Of a DNA stretch of 64,000 nucleotides, positions 8,322-17,436 are shown piece by piece. Within the stretch, counting starts at the first letter, position 1. Every line of letters starts with the position of its first letter. A program made the position numbers and the translations under genes. The stretch comes from Acuticoccus mangrovi (GTDB lineage Bacteria; Pseudomonadota; Alphaproteobacteria; Rhizobiales; Amorphaceae): assembly GCF_016411865.1 (NCBI RefSeq), contig NZ_JAEKJA010000007.1:62001-126000 (forward strand), read 5' to 3'. The notes under the pieces are model-generated. The model did no database searches. It was not told where the DNA came from and saw only the letters and a program-made list of their open reading frames with translations.

Positions 8322-9265
8322 GCGGGGGCTCCCTGTTCGAGGCCGAGGAGGGTGGCGAGGCGGTTTCCCGCGAGGGCGCGGGCGAGGGCGCGACCCGGCT
8401 CGCCGCCGGCGGCGCGCAGGCCGAGATCGCGGACCGCCGCGGCGTCGAGATAGGCGCGGCGGACGGCGACCCAGTTGGATTGGCTGAAGCTGTCGAGCAT
8501 CGGGTGGTAGCCGCAGGCTTCGAGGCCACGCGGCAGCAGGCGGCACACGAGGTAGGCTTCACCGAAGAGCTGGAAGAAGGCCCGCAGCGACTGATGCGCG
8601 GCGAGGGTGAACTGGTTCACCTCGAACTGCACGAGGTCGATGGCGCCGCGGCCGAGGGCGCCGGCGAAGCCGCTCGCCACGGCGAGATCGTGCCCCTCGG
8701 CGTCGATCTTCAGGATGGTGAGGTGGGAAAGGCCGAGCCGGGCCATCTCCCGGTCGCCGGTCGTGGCGGGAACCTCGATGGGCTCGATCGGGTGACCGTC
8801 CTGGTAGCAGGCGATGTCGTAGACCGAGGAGATGCTCGGATTGTCGAGCACCGCGTTGAGGCGCAGCGAGCCGGGGCTCGCCGAAAGGGCGGCTTCGACG
8901 AGGATCGCGCGCGGGTCGTTCGTGCGTGCGGCGAGGGCGCGGAAGGTCGCCGGCACCGGCTCGTAGCAGACGACGCGCCGGGCGGTGCGGTGGGCGAGCA
9001 ACCCCTCGACCCACTCGCCCCGATTGGCGCCGACGTCCATCGCGTCGACCGGGCCGCGGGCGGCGAGGCGGCCCTGAAGCCAGCGCTCGCCGTTGGTGGT
9101 CATGTCGACGTCGTGATTCTCGAACGCGCGGACGATCCGGCGCGCCACGGTGTAGAGGGCGAAGGCGCCGAGACGGCGCTGCTTCACCGTGCCGTCGATG
9201 GCGCGGGCGAGGAGGGCCTTCACCGGGCGGGCGGCGGGGCGCAGGGATGCTGTCGACGTGCTCAT
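8318..9265 (-). CDS. FkbM-family SAM-dependent methyltransferase
   Basis: A 315-residue protein with the FkbM core: SAM-binding motif I DVGANRGEW at 77-85, CYEPVP, and the LKIDAEGHD motif typical of the family. It probably O-methylates a sugar hydroxyl of the growing polysaccharide, a common non-reducing-end or decorating step. It shares four bases with the next glycosyltransferase and is one base from the gene before it, so it belongs to the same coupled operon. A 50-residue C-terminal extension rich in Ala/Arg follows the domain. The methylated position cannot be deduced. Confidence 0.88.
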   Translation of the reverse strand: MSTSTASLRPAARPVKALLARAIDGTVKQRRLGAFALYTVARRIVRAFENHDVDMTTNGERWLQGRLAARGPVDAMDVGANRGEWVEGLLAHRTARRVVCYEPVPATFRALAARTNDPRAILVEAALSASPGSLRLNAVLDNPSISSVYDIACYQDGHPIEPIEVPATTGDREMARLGLSHLTILKIDAEGHDLAVASGFAGALGRGAIDLVQFEVNQFTLAAHQSLRAFFQLFGEAYLVCRLLPRGLEACGYHPMLDSFSQSNWVAVRRAYLDAAAVRDLGLRAAGGEPGRALARALAGNRLATLLGLEQGAPA

Positions 9266-9266
9266 C

Positions 9267-10325
9267 TCAGGCGGCCGCCTCGATCGCCCCGGCGAGCGGG
9301 ACGGCGCGGGCGCTCCACATCAGCGTGTCGGCACGCCGCTCGTGGCGCGCCGGCGCGGCGAGGGCGCTGTCGATCGCCTCCACCAGGTGGTGCGGCGGCA
9401 GCACGGTGAGGCCGGGCGCGGCGAGGCGGTTGATCTGATCGCACGCGTTTGTCGCGAACACCGGCGCGCCGGTCGCGAGATGATCGTAGAGGCGCATCGG
9501 CGAGGCGGCATGGTTGAGGGCGGTCGGCGCGTAGGGGATGAGGCCGGCGTCCACCGCATGGGCGTAGCGATGCATCTCGTCGTGCGGCAGGGGCCCGGTG
9601 ACGACCACCTTCGGGCTGTCGAGCCAGGGCGCACGCCGGGCCGCACCGGCGGAGACGGGGCCGGCGACGAGCAGGGTGCCCACCCTGTCGAGCGCGGCGA
9701 CGCGGGCGACGAGGTCGAGATCGAGCCGCTCGGAGAGACCGCCCAGGATGCCGACGACCGGCCTCTTGCGGTCGGCGAGCTCCGCCGGCCGTCCGCCGGG
9801 CCGGGTCGCGAAGCGCGGCTCAGTGGCGTTGGGCGAGACGAGGGTGCGCGCCGGATCGATCCCGTGCTCGGCGATGGCGCGTTGGCGCAGCGCCTCCGAC
9901 ACGTAGACGTTGAGGACGGCGCGGCGGGCGAGTTCGGCCTCCGCCTCGGCGACCGCCCGCCAGCCGCGATAGGCGCGATAGTCGTCGGCGGTGTAGGTGA
10001 CGACGGGAAAGTGCTCGCCGAGGAAGCGGGCGAGGGGGCGGTAGGCGGGCGAGGAGAAGACGAGCACCGGCCGCTCGCCGAGCGAGGCGGCGAGGCGTCT
10101 CACGAGGCGCGCGAGCAGGCGCTGGCCGATGTCGGCGGTGCCGGAGGCCCAGCCGCGGGGCAGGCGGATGGCGAAGGTGGTGAGCGGCCCCGCCTCGCTG
10201 AAGCGCGGCACGGAGGGGACGAGCCCGGCTTCGGGCACCACCGCGGCCGTCGCGACACGGGCGGCGAGGGCTTCGGCGATGCGGCGATGCCACAACGTGT
10301 TGGTGTCGAGGAAGAGAAGGGTCAT
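9267..10325 (-). CDS. Glycosyltransferase, GT-B fold (family 4-like)
   Basis: A 352-residue protein starting MTLLFLDTNTLWHRRIAEAL. It has the ADDYRAYRGW and NVYVSEALRQRAI segments found in UDP-galactopyranose/TuaH-like transferases, VGILGGLSERLDLDLV opening the C-terminal domain, and SPMRLYDHLATGAPVFA where family 4 enzymes carry the E-x7-E region, here with weaker conservation. A role in EPS chain building is inferred from fold and position. The ATG at 10325 was chosen because upstream residues of the open frame are low-complexity Arg/Pro. An 88-bp gap separates it from the preceding gene. Confidence 0.75.
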   Translation of the reverse strand: MTLLFLDTNTLWHRRIAEALAARVATAAVVPEAGLVPSVPRFSEAGPLTTFAIRLPRGWASGTADIGQRLLARLVRRLAASLGERPVLVFSSPAYRPLARFLGEHFPVVTYTADDYRAYRGWRAVAEAEAELARRAVLNVYVSEALRQRAIAEHGIDPARTLVSPNATEPRFATRPGGRPAELADRKRPVVGILGGLSERLDLDLVARVAALDRVGTLLVAGPVSAGAARRAPWLDSPKVVVTGPLPHDEMHRYAHAVDAGLIPYAPTALNHAASPMRLYDHLATGAPVFATNACDQINRLAAPGLTVLPPHHLVEAIDSALAAPARHERRADTLMWSARAVPLAGAIEAAA

Positions 10326-10413
10326 GGCGTCGTCTCTCGCGTGCCTGCACCGCCGGCCGCGCGTGGCGGGACGGGAGCCGATGGACGGGAATGGGGCGGA
10401 GGAGGTCGGTGGA

Positions 10414-11580
10414 TCACGGCGCCGCCCTCCGGACGGCGCGGCGCAGGGCGCGCTGGTGCGTCGCCCCGACCGCCGCCGCGATCCGCCCCGGGTCGAAGTG
10501 TTGGGCGATGTCGCTGCGGCCTTCCTCCACCATGCGTCGGCGCTCGGCGGGAGCGTCGAGAAGGGCGGCGACGGTGGCCGCGAAGGCGGGGCATCCACCG
10601 CCGGCGATCGGCGCGACGCCCCGGCAGCGCGCCGCGACCTCGTCGGCGCCGGATCCGCCCAGGAGCGCGGCCACCGGCACGCCGTGGGCGACGGGCTCCA
10701 AGAGGCGCAGGCCGAACGGCTCGCAGGGCGCCGCGATCACCGCCAGATCGAGGCCGCGCCAGAAGGCCTCGACGTCGGCGACGAAGCCGACGAGGTGGAC
10801 GTGGGACTGAAGGCCGCGCGCGTAGATCTCCGCCTCGAGGCCTGGCCGCAACGGCCCCTCCCCGGCGACGAGGAGGCGGAAGGGGACGCCGCGATCGCGC
10901 AGCGCGGCGGCGAGGGGGACGAGCGCTTCGACCCCCTTGCCGCGGACGAGGCGCGTCGCCGTGCCGATGGTCGGCATGCCGTCGCCCGGCACGCCGTTGC
11001 CCGGCGTTGCGTGGCGAGCGGCGTCTTCATCGGGCAGCGGCAGGGGGTTCGCGATCACCGACAGCCGCGTTCTGAGCCCCGCCGCGCGCCAGGCGTCCGC
11101 GACCCAGTGGCTGACGGCGATGGCATGATCGGCGCGCAGCGCGATGTGGCGGCTCAGAACCGCGCCGAGACGGGCCCGCGCCGAGCCCTCCGTGAGGGAT
11201 GGCGGCAGGCCGTGCAGATGGATGACGAGGGCCGTCGACTTCGGCAGAGCGAAGACGAGCGCCGGCGGTGGCAGATGGAGCTGCACCACGTCCGGACGGA
11301 TGTCGGCGACCACGGCGCGGAAGGCGCGCAGGCGCGAGCGCATCGAGCCGCCACGCGTGACCGCGTCGACCCCGGCCCGCCGTGCCGCGGCGGCCGCCTC
11401 GACCGCGTCGCCCAGGAAGAGGAGATGCGCCGCGCCGCCCGCCGCAATGGCCGCCGCCGCGAGGTCGATCGCGACGCGCTGGGCCCCGCCGAAGGGAGCC
11501 CCGGGCGCCACATGAAGCACCCGCGGCAAGTCCTGCCGTCCACCGTCGCCCGTGCCGGGTCGGAGGACGGCGGCGTTCAT
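10414..11580 (-). CDS. Family 4 glycosyltransferase
   Basis: A 388-residue GT-B enzyme with HVAPGAPFGGAQRVAIDLA at the N-terminus, VVQLHLPPPALV, the VSHWVADAW segment, TATRLVRGKGVEALV at the domain boundary and CEPFGLRLLEPVAHG as the E-x7-E donor motif. It should add one sugar to the repeat unit. The ATG at 11580 overlaps the TGA of the polymerase gene (ATGA), tying the two together translationally. A GDGMP/GNGVP low-complexity stretch near residue 210 is probably a surface loop. Confidence 0.86.
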   Translation of the reverse strand: MNAAVLRPGTGDGGRQDLPRVLHVAPGAPFGGAQRVAIDLAAAAIAAGGAAHLLFLGDAVEAAAAARRAGVDAVTRGGSMRSRLRAFRAVVADIRPDVVQLHLPPPALVFALPKSTALVIHLHGLPPSLTEGSARARLGAVLSRHIALRADHAIAVSHWVADAWRAAGLRTRLSVIANPLPLPDEDAARHATPGNGVPGDGMPTIGTATRLVRGKGVEALVPLAAALRDRGVPFRLLVAGEGPLRPGLEAEIYARGLQSHVHLVGFVADVEAFWRGLDLAVIAAPCEPFGLRLLEPVAHGVPVAALLGGSGADEVAARCRGVAPIAGGGCPAFAATVAALLDAPAERRRMVEEGRSDIAQHFDPGRIAAAVGATHQRALRRAVRRAAP

Positions 11581-12908
11581 GACCGATCGGGTCCGCGTGG
11601 CGCGCGGGGCAGGATGAATTGGCGCCGCCCGGGTTCGGCGCGGCGCCCCGTCCGCACGGCGGCGGCGATCAGCACCAGCGCGCCCACGTAGAGGACGATC
11701 ATGTTGAAGAAGTAGCTCGCGTAGAAGGCCGGCGTCAGCACCGCCGGGGCGAGGCCGGCGGCGTAGAAGGTCGCCGCGCCGACGCCGCCGCGCTGGGCGC
11801 GCGCCCACCACCGTCCCATGATGAGGGCGATCGCGAAGAACACCAGCGCCCCGAGGAAGCCGAACTCCAGATAGGCCTCGCCCATTCCGGTCGGCATCGT
11901 GCCGATGCGCCAGGGAATGTCGAAGGCGGCGAGGATGCGTTCGGCTGGGTCGATGGGGAACATCAGCGCGTTCTTCACGTCCGCCCCAACGATCTGCGCC
12001 GGCACCCACTGGAACACGAAGCGGTTCCAGCTGATGGCGCCGAGCGTGTGCTCGCCGAGCTCGTTGGCGAGCCGCACCAGGGTGAAGGCGTTGTAGAGCT
12101 CGGGCGTCGTCGCCCGCGTGGCGAACGGGGTGTACGACCAGAAGTCGATCGCCAGTATGTCGCTGAGACTGGGGAGGGTGACATTGCCCGCCTCATCCTG
12201 CCGGGCCGCCGCCCTCAGCGCGCCGACCGCAAAGACCAAAATCATGCCGAGGGGCAGACCGCACATGATGGCGAACCGAGGCACCAGCGTGCGCCGCACG
12301 AACCACAGGGCGAGCACGGCGCAGGTGAAGGCCTCCAGCATCCCTCTGCGTCGAAAGTGAATGAAGATGATCGGAAAGTAAAGCCCGATATTGACCGCGA
12401 GTAATGCGGTCGTCAGGTGCGTCTTTTTCTTCAAGAAAAGTGAAATGGAAAGAAAAAGAGAAATGACTTTCAGGTTGCCAAAAAAATACAAAATCGTGAG
12501 AGGGCCGCTCCACTGGTGGGCCATGCGCTCGTCGACGTCGGTGGCGCCGATGGCGAGGGCCATGGCCGCCGCGACGATGGTGATCACCACGGTGATGCGC
12601 TCAACCTCGCGCCCGCTCAGGAGGTTGGCGGGCATCGCCCCGCCGCGGCCCATCTGCAGCCCGGCGCGCCAGCCGAGCAGCACGGCGACGAGGCTGAGCA
12701 GGCAGAAGGCATAGAGCGTCAGGAGCGCGCCGATCTCGTAGGCCCCGACCCACTGGCGGATCTGCCAAAGCTGCGGGACCACCCAGAGGGTGAACACCGC
12801 GCCGATCAGCGTCGGCAGCTGCATGTAGCCGGAGCGGCGAACCAAGAGGCCGATGCACAGGACGGCCAAGGAGCTGGTCGCGAGGAGAACGAAGGCGAAG
12901 GGTTCCAT
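11577..12908 (-). CDS. O-antigen/EPS polymerase-like integral membrane protein (Wzy-type)
   Basis: A 443-residue protein with about 10-12 hydrophobic spans and a large soluble loop (about residues 230-330) containing many Trp/Phe/Arg residues, the architecture of Wzy polymerases and O-antigen ligases. No short signature is decisive, so the call rests on topology and on being first in a glycosyltransferase operon. ATG 12908 has GGAG seven bases upstream. The stretch 12340-12500 is strikingly AT-rich and encodes Lys/Phe-rich sequence (SLFLKKKTHL), unlike the flanking codons; polymerases are often the most divergent and most transferred genes of such loci. Confidence 0.7.
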   Translation of the reverse strand: MEPFAFVLLATSSLAVLCIGLLVRRSGYMQLPTLIGAVFTLWVVPQLWQIRQWVGAYEIGALLTLYAFCLLSLVAVLLGWRAGLQMGRGGAMPANLLSGREVERITVVITIVAAAMALAIGATDVDERMAHQWSGPLTILYFFGNLKVISLFLSISLFLKKKTHLTTALLAVNIGLYFPIIFIHFRRRGMLEAFTCAVLALWFVRRTLVPRFAIMCGLPLGMILVFAVGALRAAARQDEAGNVTLPSLSDILAIDFWSYTPFATRATTPELYNAFTLVRLANELGEHTLGAISWNRFVFQWVPAQIVGADVKNALMFPIDPAERILAAFDIPWRIGTMPTGMGEAYLEFGFLGALVFFAIALIMGRWWARAQRGGVGAATFYAAGLAPAVLTPAFYASYFFNMIVLYVGALVLIAAAVRTGRRAEPGRRQFILPRAPRGPDRS

Positions 12909-13113
12909 GGAGGGCTCCGGCGGCGGCGATCGGTGGCGGGCGGCAGGGCCGGCCCGCATCGCAGGCCCCTACATGCGCCGCCCGGCCGCGCGAAGACAAC
13001 GGGGGAGCGCCAATCCGCGCCCGTCGACACCGCCCGGGCGACGGTTCCGGCCGGCTTATCCCCGCTCGGCGGGCCGACGACTATCCTACGCCATCGCAAC
13101 CATAGGGTGAAGC
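12909..13113. promoter_or_regulatory. Divergent spacer between polymerase operon and beta-helix gene
   Basis: This 205-bp gap between head-to-head genes must hold promoters for both the minus-strand polysaccharide operon and the beta-helix gene. It is mostly GC-rich, with a modest AT shift near 13080-13112 (ctatcctacgccatcgcaaccatag) just before the GGTGA preceding the ATG at 13114. I see no convincing -35/-10 pair or strong dyad. Confidence 0.3.
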
Positions 13114-14838
13114 ATGCTTGGGATCAGTCTGTCCGTGTCGGGGGCGCCGTCGACGACCCTCGGCCCCGCCTTCGACCTCTGCGTGGACGCGGAGAACGGC
13201 GACGACGGCAACGACGGCAGCATGGCCGCGCCGTTTGCCACGCTCGCCAAGCTCGCCAGCGTGTCCACGGCGGACGACCGCGTGGGCCTCAAGCGCGGCT
13301 CGCGCTTTCGCGAGACCTTTTCGGCCGTCTCGGCGCGCGGCATCGGCGCCTACGGCGATCCCGCCGATCCGCCGCCCTTCATCGACGGCTCCGACGTGGT
13401 CGCGGCGACGATCACGGCGCACGCCACCCACGCCGACGTCTACGAGGTGACGATCACCCACTCCGAGGCACCCTATTTCGCGGGGTCCTACGTGGAGTCC
13501 AACGGGCCCCACTTCGCGCTCTGGTGGGAGCCGACCGGGGGCACGCAGCTCGGCGAGTATCTGGAACCCTACTACGGGGCCGCCGACATCGCCGCCGGCG
13601 AAGCCTTCGTCGCCGCCAACCCCGGTCGCATGTTCGTGCACAAGGACGGCTCCACCAATCCCGACGCGCGCACCGAGGCGAGCGGCCAGACCTTCCGCTA
13701 CGTCTTCCAGCTCGCCGACAGCGGCGATCCGCGGACCGGCGGCGCGCTCCACAACGCCGCGCGTGCCGAGCTCTTCGAGCATCCGGGCGGCACGGTGAGC
13801 GACCTCGTCTTCGGCCGCAACATCCGCAAGGACTGCACCTACGCGGTCACCCAGAACTTCGTCGCCGGCGATCCGGTGCCCGTCTATCGCCGCTGCGCCT
13901 GGATCGACGTCGGCTGCCACGCGAGCCTCGGCGTGTGCCACGGCCACGACCTGCTGTTCCTCTCGCGCACCCCCGGCGCGGCGACCCAGGGCGCGGCCTT
14001 CCACTGCTATCACGACACCTACGCCGCGGCGACGCCGCAGCTGAAGCGCGCCCGCATCGTCGGCTTCTCCAAGGCCGTCTACAGCCACGGCTCGGTCGGC
14101 GGCAACATCCTCGACGGCATGGTGGTGGAGCGCGTGCGGGCCGAGGGCTGCCGCGCCTTCGCCTACGGGCCACCCTCCAGCGGCAGCCTCGTGGTGCGCG
14201 ACGGGGTGCTGATCGACGGCGTGAACTTCGTCCAGGGCTCGATGACGGCCGACGTCGACGGCTTCCTCTTCGTCACCATCACCGGAGCGAGCCCGTTCGG
14301 CCGCGCCCTCTTGTCGGAGACGGTGAAGAACGGCATCGATCCGGTCTTCCGCAACGGTTTCGCGGTGTTCCGCAACGACACCCAGTCGGGCGACAAGCGC
14401 TGCCTGGAGTTCGAATCGGCGACCCCCGCTAACAACGGGCGGCTGACGCTGCAGAACGTGACCGTCGCGGGCCTGTCGCGGGCGCTCGTCTACCACAACC
14501 TCGCCCCCATCACGCTCGAGGAGAGCGCCATCGGCGCGATGTCGACCACCGACCGGACGCCGAACACGGGCTTCGTCGGCATCGCCTCGCAATTCGGCAT
14601 TCCGGGAAGCGCCTACGACACTCTCGCCGAGATCCAGGCGGTCGCCTCCGGCGTCGATGGCGACTGCCTGCTGGAGCAGGCCGAGCCGCTCGCCTTCGAC
14701 GGCGATCCGACGGCCACCCCCTATGCGCCGACCATCTCGACGCCGGCGATCGTCGCCGCGGACATGGGCGTCGATCCGGCGGTGATCACCGCTCTCCTCG
14801 CGATGGACGTGCCGAGCGAGGCGGACTTCGGCCGCTGA
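13114..14838 (+). CDS. Right-handed parallel beta-helix protein of unknown function
   Basis: A 574-residue protein. Residues 22-50 (LCVDAENGDDGNDGSMAAPF, then TLAKL) are the usual N-terminal cap of pectate-lyase-like beta-helix proteins. The body shows irregular coil repeats such as VRDGVLIDGVNFVQG and TLQNVTVAG. About nine cysteines are present and no signal peptide or membrane span is visible. Family knowledge suggests a polysaccharide lyase, hydrolase or surface adhesin; its place divergent to the polymerase operon suggests action on the polymer. The GGTGA before ATG 13114 supports the start. No catalytic residues could be assigned. Confidence 0.6.
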   Translation: MLGISLSVSGAPSTTLGPAFDLCVDAENGDDGNDGSMAAPFATLAKLASVSTADDRVGLKRGSRFRETFSAVSARGIGAYGDPADPPPFIDGSDVVAATITAHATHADVYEVTITHSEAPYFAGSYVESNGPHFALWWEPTGGTQLGEYLEPYYGAADIAAGEAFVAANPGRMFVHKDGSTNPDARTEASGQTFRYVFQLADSGDPRTGGALHNAARAELFEHPGGTVSDLVFGRNIRKDCTYAVTQNFVAGDPVPVYRRCAWIDVGCHASLGVCHGHDLLFLSRTPGAATQGAAFHCYHDTYAAATPQLKRARIVGFSKAVYSHGSVGGNILDGMVVERVRAEGCRAFAYGPPSSGSLVVRDGVLIDGVNFVQGSMTADVDGFLFVTITGASPFGRALLSETVKNGIDPVFRNGFAVFRNDTQSGDKRCLEFESATPANNGRLTLQNVTVAGLSRALVYHNLAPITLEESAIGAMSTTDRTPNTGFVGIASQFGIPGSAYDTLAEIQAVASGVDGDCLLEQAEPLAFDGDPTATPYAPTISTPAIVAADMGVDPAVITALLAMDVPSEADFGR

Positions 14839-14849
14839 CGGAGCGGCCG
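14829..14849. terminator. GC-rich hairpin at tail-to-tail junction
   Basis: Perfect 8-bp stem cggccgct/agcggccg with a 5-nt loop, overlapping the beta-helix stop codon (14836-14838) and lying before the convergent dehydrogenase stop. No T-run follows on either strand, so it would be a weak intrinsic terminator or an RNA 3'-end stabiliser. Confidence 0.5.
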
Positions 14850-14866
14850 GCGGCGTCAGGGCCCGA

Positions 14867-16183
<1,317 letters not shown>

Positions 16184-16341
16184 GTCGGCGCGGGACGAGG
16201 CTCGGCTGAGCCATTTTGACGCCGCGGCGTCAAGGCCGGAACGGATGTAGTTGTATCGCAGTTGCGTTTTATGGATCGAATCTTGCTTTAATATTCCAGA
16301 ATTTGAGGGCGCGCCGGAGCGCGTGGGACGACGGGGCCTCC
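16184..16341. promoter_or_regulatory. AT-rich divergent promoter region
   Basis: The spacer between the head-to-head dehydrogenase and epimerase genes drops sharply in GC from 16245 to 16312. On the plus strand it contains ttgcgt at 16262 and a taatat at 16289-16294, with a spacing (21 bp) too long for a good sigma-70 pair, and ttgctt at 16283. A promoter here is likely from composition and gene layout; the exact boxes are uncertain. Confidence 0.4.
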
Positions 16342-17355
16342 ATGAGGACGATCATCTTCGGCGGAGCGGGTTTCGTCGGTCTCAACATCGCCGAAGCTCT
16401 GCTGCGGCGCGGCGACGACGTGATGCTGGTCGATCGTACGCCGGTCCCGGCGACGGCGCGCGCCTGGCTCGGGAGGCTCGACGGGCGGCTGACGATGAGG
16501 GTCGGCGACGTCACCGATCCCCTCGACGTCGCCGGCGCGATGGCGCACGGCGCCGATGCCGTCGTCTACGGCGCCGCCATCACCGCCGGGCCGAAGCGCG
16601 AGGCGGTGGAGCCGGAAGGCATCTTCGCCGTCAACGTGTCGGGCTTCGTGCGCGTCTTGGAGGCGGCGCGGGGACGCGGCGTGCGGCGCGTCGTGAACCT
16701 CTCTTCCTCGGCGGCCTACGGCGCGGCGGCGTTCCGCTCGTCCGATCCGCTCCAGGAGAGCACGACGATCCCCGACCCCAACAACCTCTACGGCATCTCC
16801 AAGTTCGGCTCCGAGCGGATCGCCGACCGGCTGCGGCACCTTTGGGGGATGGACTTCGTCAACGTGCGTCTCTCGGCCGTGTTCGGCCGCTGGGAGCGCG
16901 CCACCGCCGTGCGTGATACGCCGAGCCCGCCGCATCAAGTGCTCAACGCGGCGCTCGCCGGCCGTCCGGCCCTGATCCCGCGGCGCGATCGGCGCGACTA
17001 CGTCTACGCTCCCGATGCCGCGAAGGCCGTCGTCACCCTGTGCGACGCGCCGCGTCTGCCGTCGGCGCTCTACAACGTCTCGTCCGGGGCGAGCTGGTCG
17101 CTCGTCGACTTCGCGGCGGCGCTCGCCGAGCGCATCCCCTTCGAATATCGCCTCTGCAACGAGGGCGAGACGCCGACGATCGATCTGCACATGGAGGCCG
17201 ACAGGGCGCCGATGTCCATCGAGCGGCTTGCCGCCGAAACCGGCTTTCGGCCCGAATTCGGCCTGCACGAGGCGGTGGACGACCTCGTCGGATGGCTCGA
17301 CGGGCCGGGGCGGACCTATCTGCGGACCACCGGCGAGGCGCTCTCTAGCCGCTGA
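16342..17355 (+). CDS. NAD-dependent nucleotide-sugar epimerase/dehydratase
   Basis: A 337-residue extended SDR: FGGAGFVGLN (G-x2-G-x2-G) at 6-15, the NLSSSAAYG segment carrying the catalytic Ser, and Y-G-I-S-K as the Y-x3-K pair. C-terminal substrate-binding sequence YNVSSGASWSLVDFAAAL replaces the usual GNP region. It probably acts on an NDP-sugar, perhaps the product of the divergent dehydrogenase (UDP-HexNAcA 4-epimerase would fit). ATG 16342 is chosen; the frame stays open to 16216 but the extra 42 residues are Lys-poor, non-conserved and overlap the AT-rich promoter zone. Confidence 0.82.
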   Translation: MRTIIFGGAGFVGLNIAEALLRRGDDVMLVDRTPVPATARAWLGRLDGRLTMRVGDVTDPLDVAGAMAHGADAVVYGAAITAGPKREAVEPEGIFAVNVSGFVRVLEAARGRGVRRVVNLSSSAAYGAAAFRSSDPLQESTTIPDPNNLYGISKFGSERIADRLRHLWGMDFVNVRLSAVFGRWERATAVRDTPSPPHQVLNAALAGRPALIPRRDRRDYVYAPDAAKAVVTLCDAPRLPSALYNVSSGASWSLVDFAAALAERIPFEYRLCNEGETPTIDLHMEADRAPMSIERLAAETGFRPEFGLHEAVDDLVGWLDGPGRTYLRTTGEALSSR

Positions 17356-17410
17356 CCCGGAGGCCGCTGACTCCGCCGGCCGCTGACCCTGTGAGCCGCG
17401 CTGGCCCGCA
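17348..17410. repeat. 15-16-bp tandem repeat at a tail-to-tail junction
   Basis: Three good copies of gccgctgac(c/t)c... at 17348-17362, 17363-17378 and 17379-17394 and a decayed fourth at 17395-17410. The first copy contains the last Ser-Arg codons and TGA of the epimerase, so the array repeats that gene's own end, as the 34-bp array at 2.1 kb does for the decarboxylase. Confidence 0.65.
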
Positions 17411-17416
17411 GGGCAG

Positions 17417-17436
17417 GCCGCCGCTCAGGCGGCGGC
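17417..17436 (-). terminator. Hairpin with the aminotransferase stop codon in its loop region
   Basis: Perfect 8-bp stem gccgccgc/gcggcggc with loop tcag; the minus-strand TGA (17425-17427) sits at stem end and loop. It is formed partly by the C-terminal Ala codons. It could terminate or stabilise the aminotransferase transcript; no U-tract is seen. Confidence 0.45.

Noticed and set aside
5745-8453. Very long plus-strand frame (902 codons) opposite two glycosyltransferases and their spacer
   Set aside because: It is rich in Arg/Gly/Glu with no domain motif and mirrors real genes with clear family motifs; GC-rich codons on the other strand leave few stops.
16216-16341. Upstream extension of the epimerase gene by 42 codons
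   Set aside because: The added residues do not fit the SDR N-terminus, which begins at MRTIIFGGAGF, and the DNA is AT-rich promoter-like.
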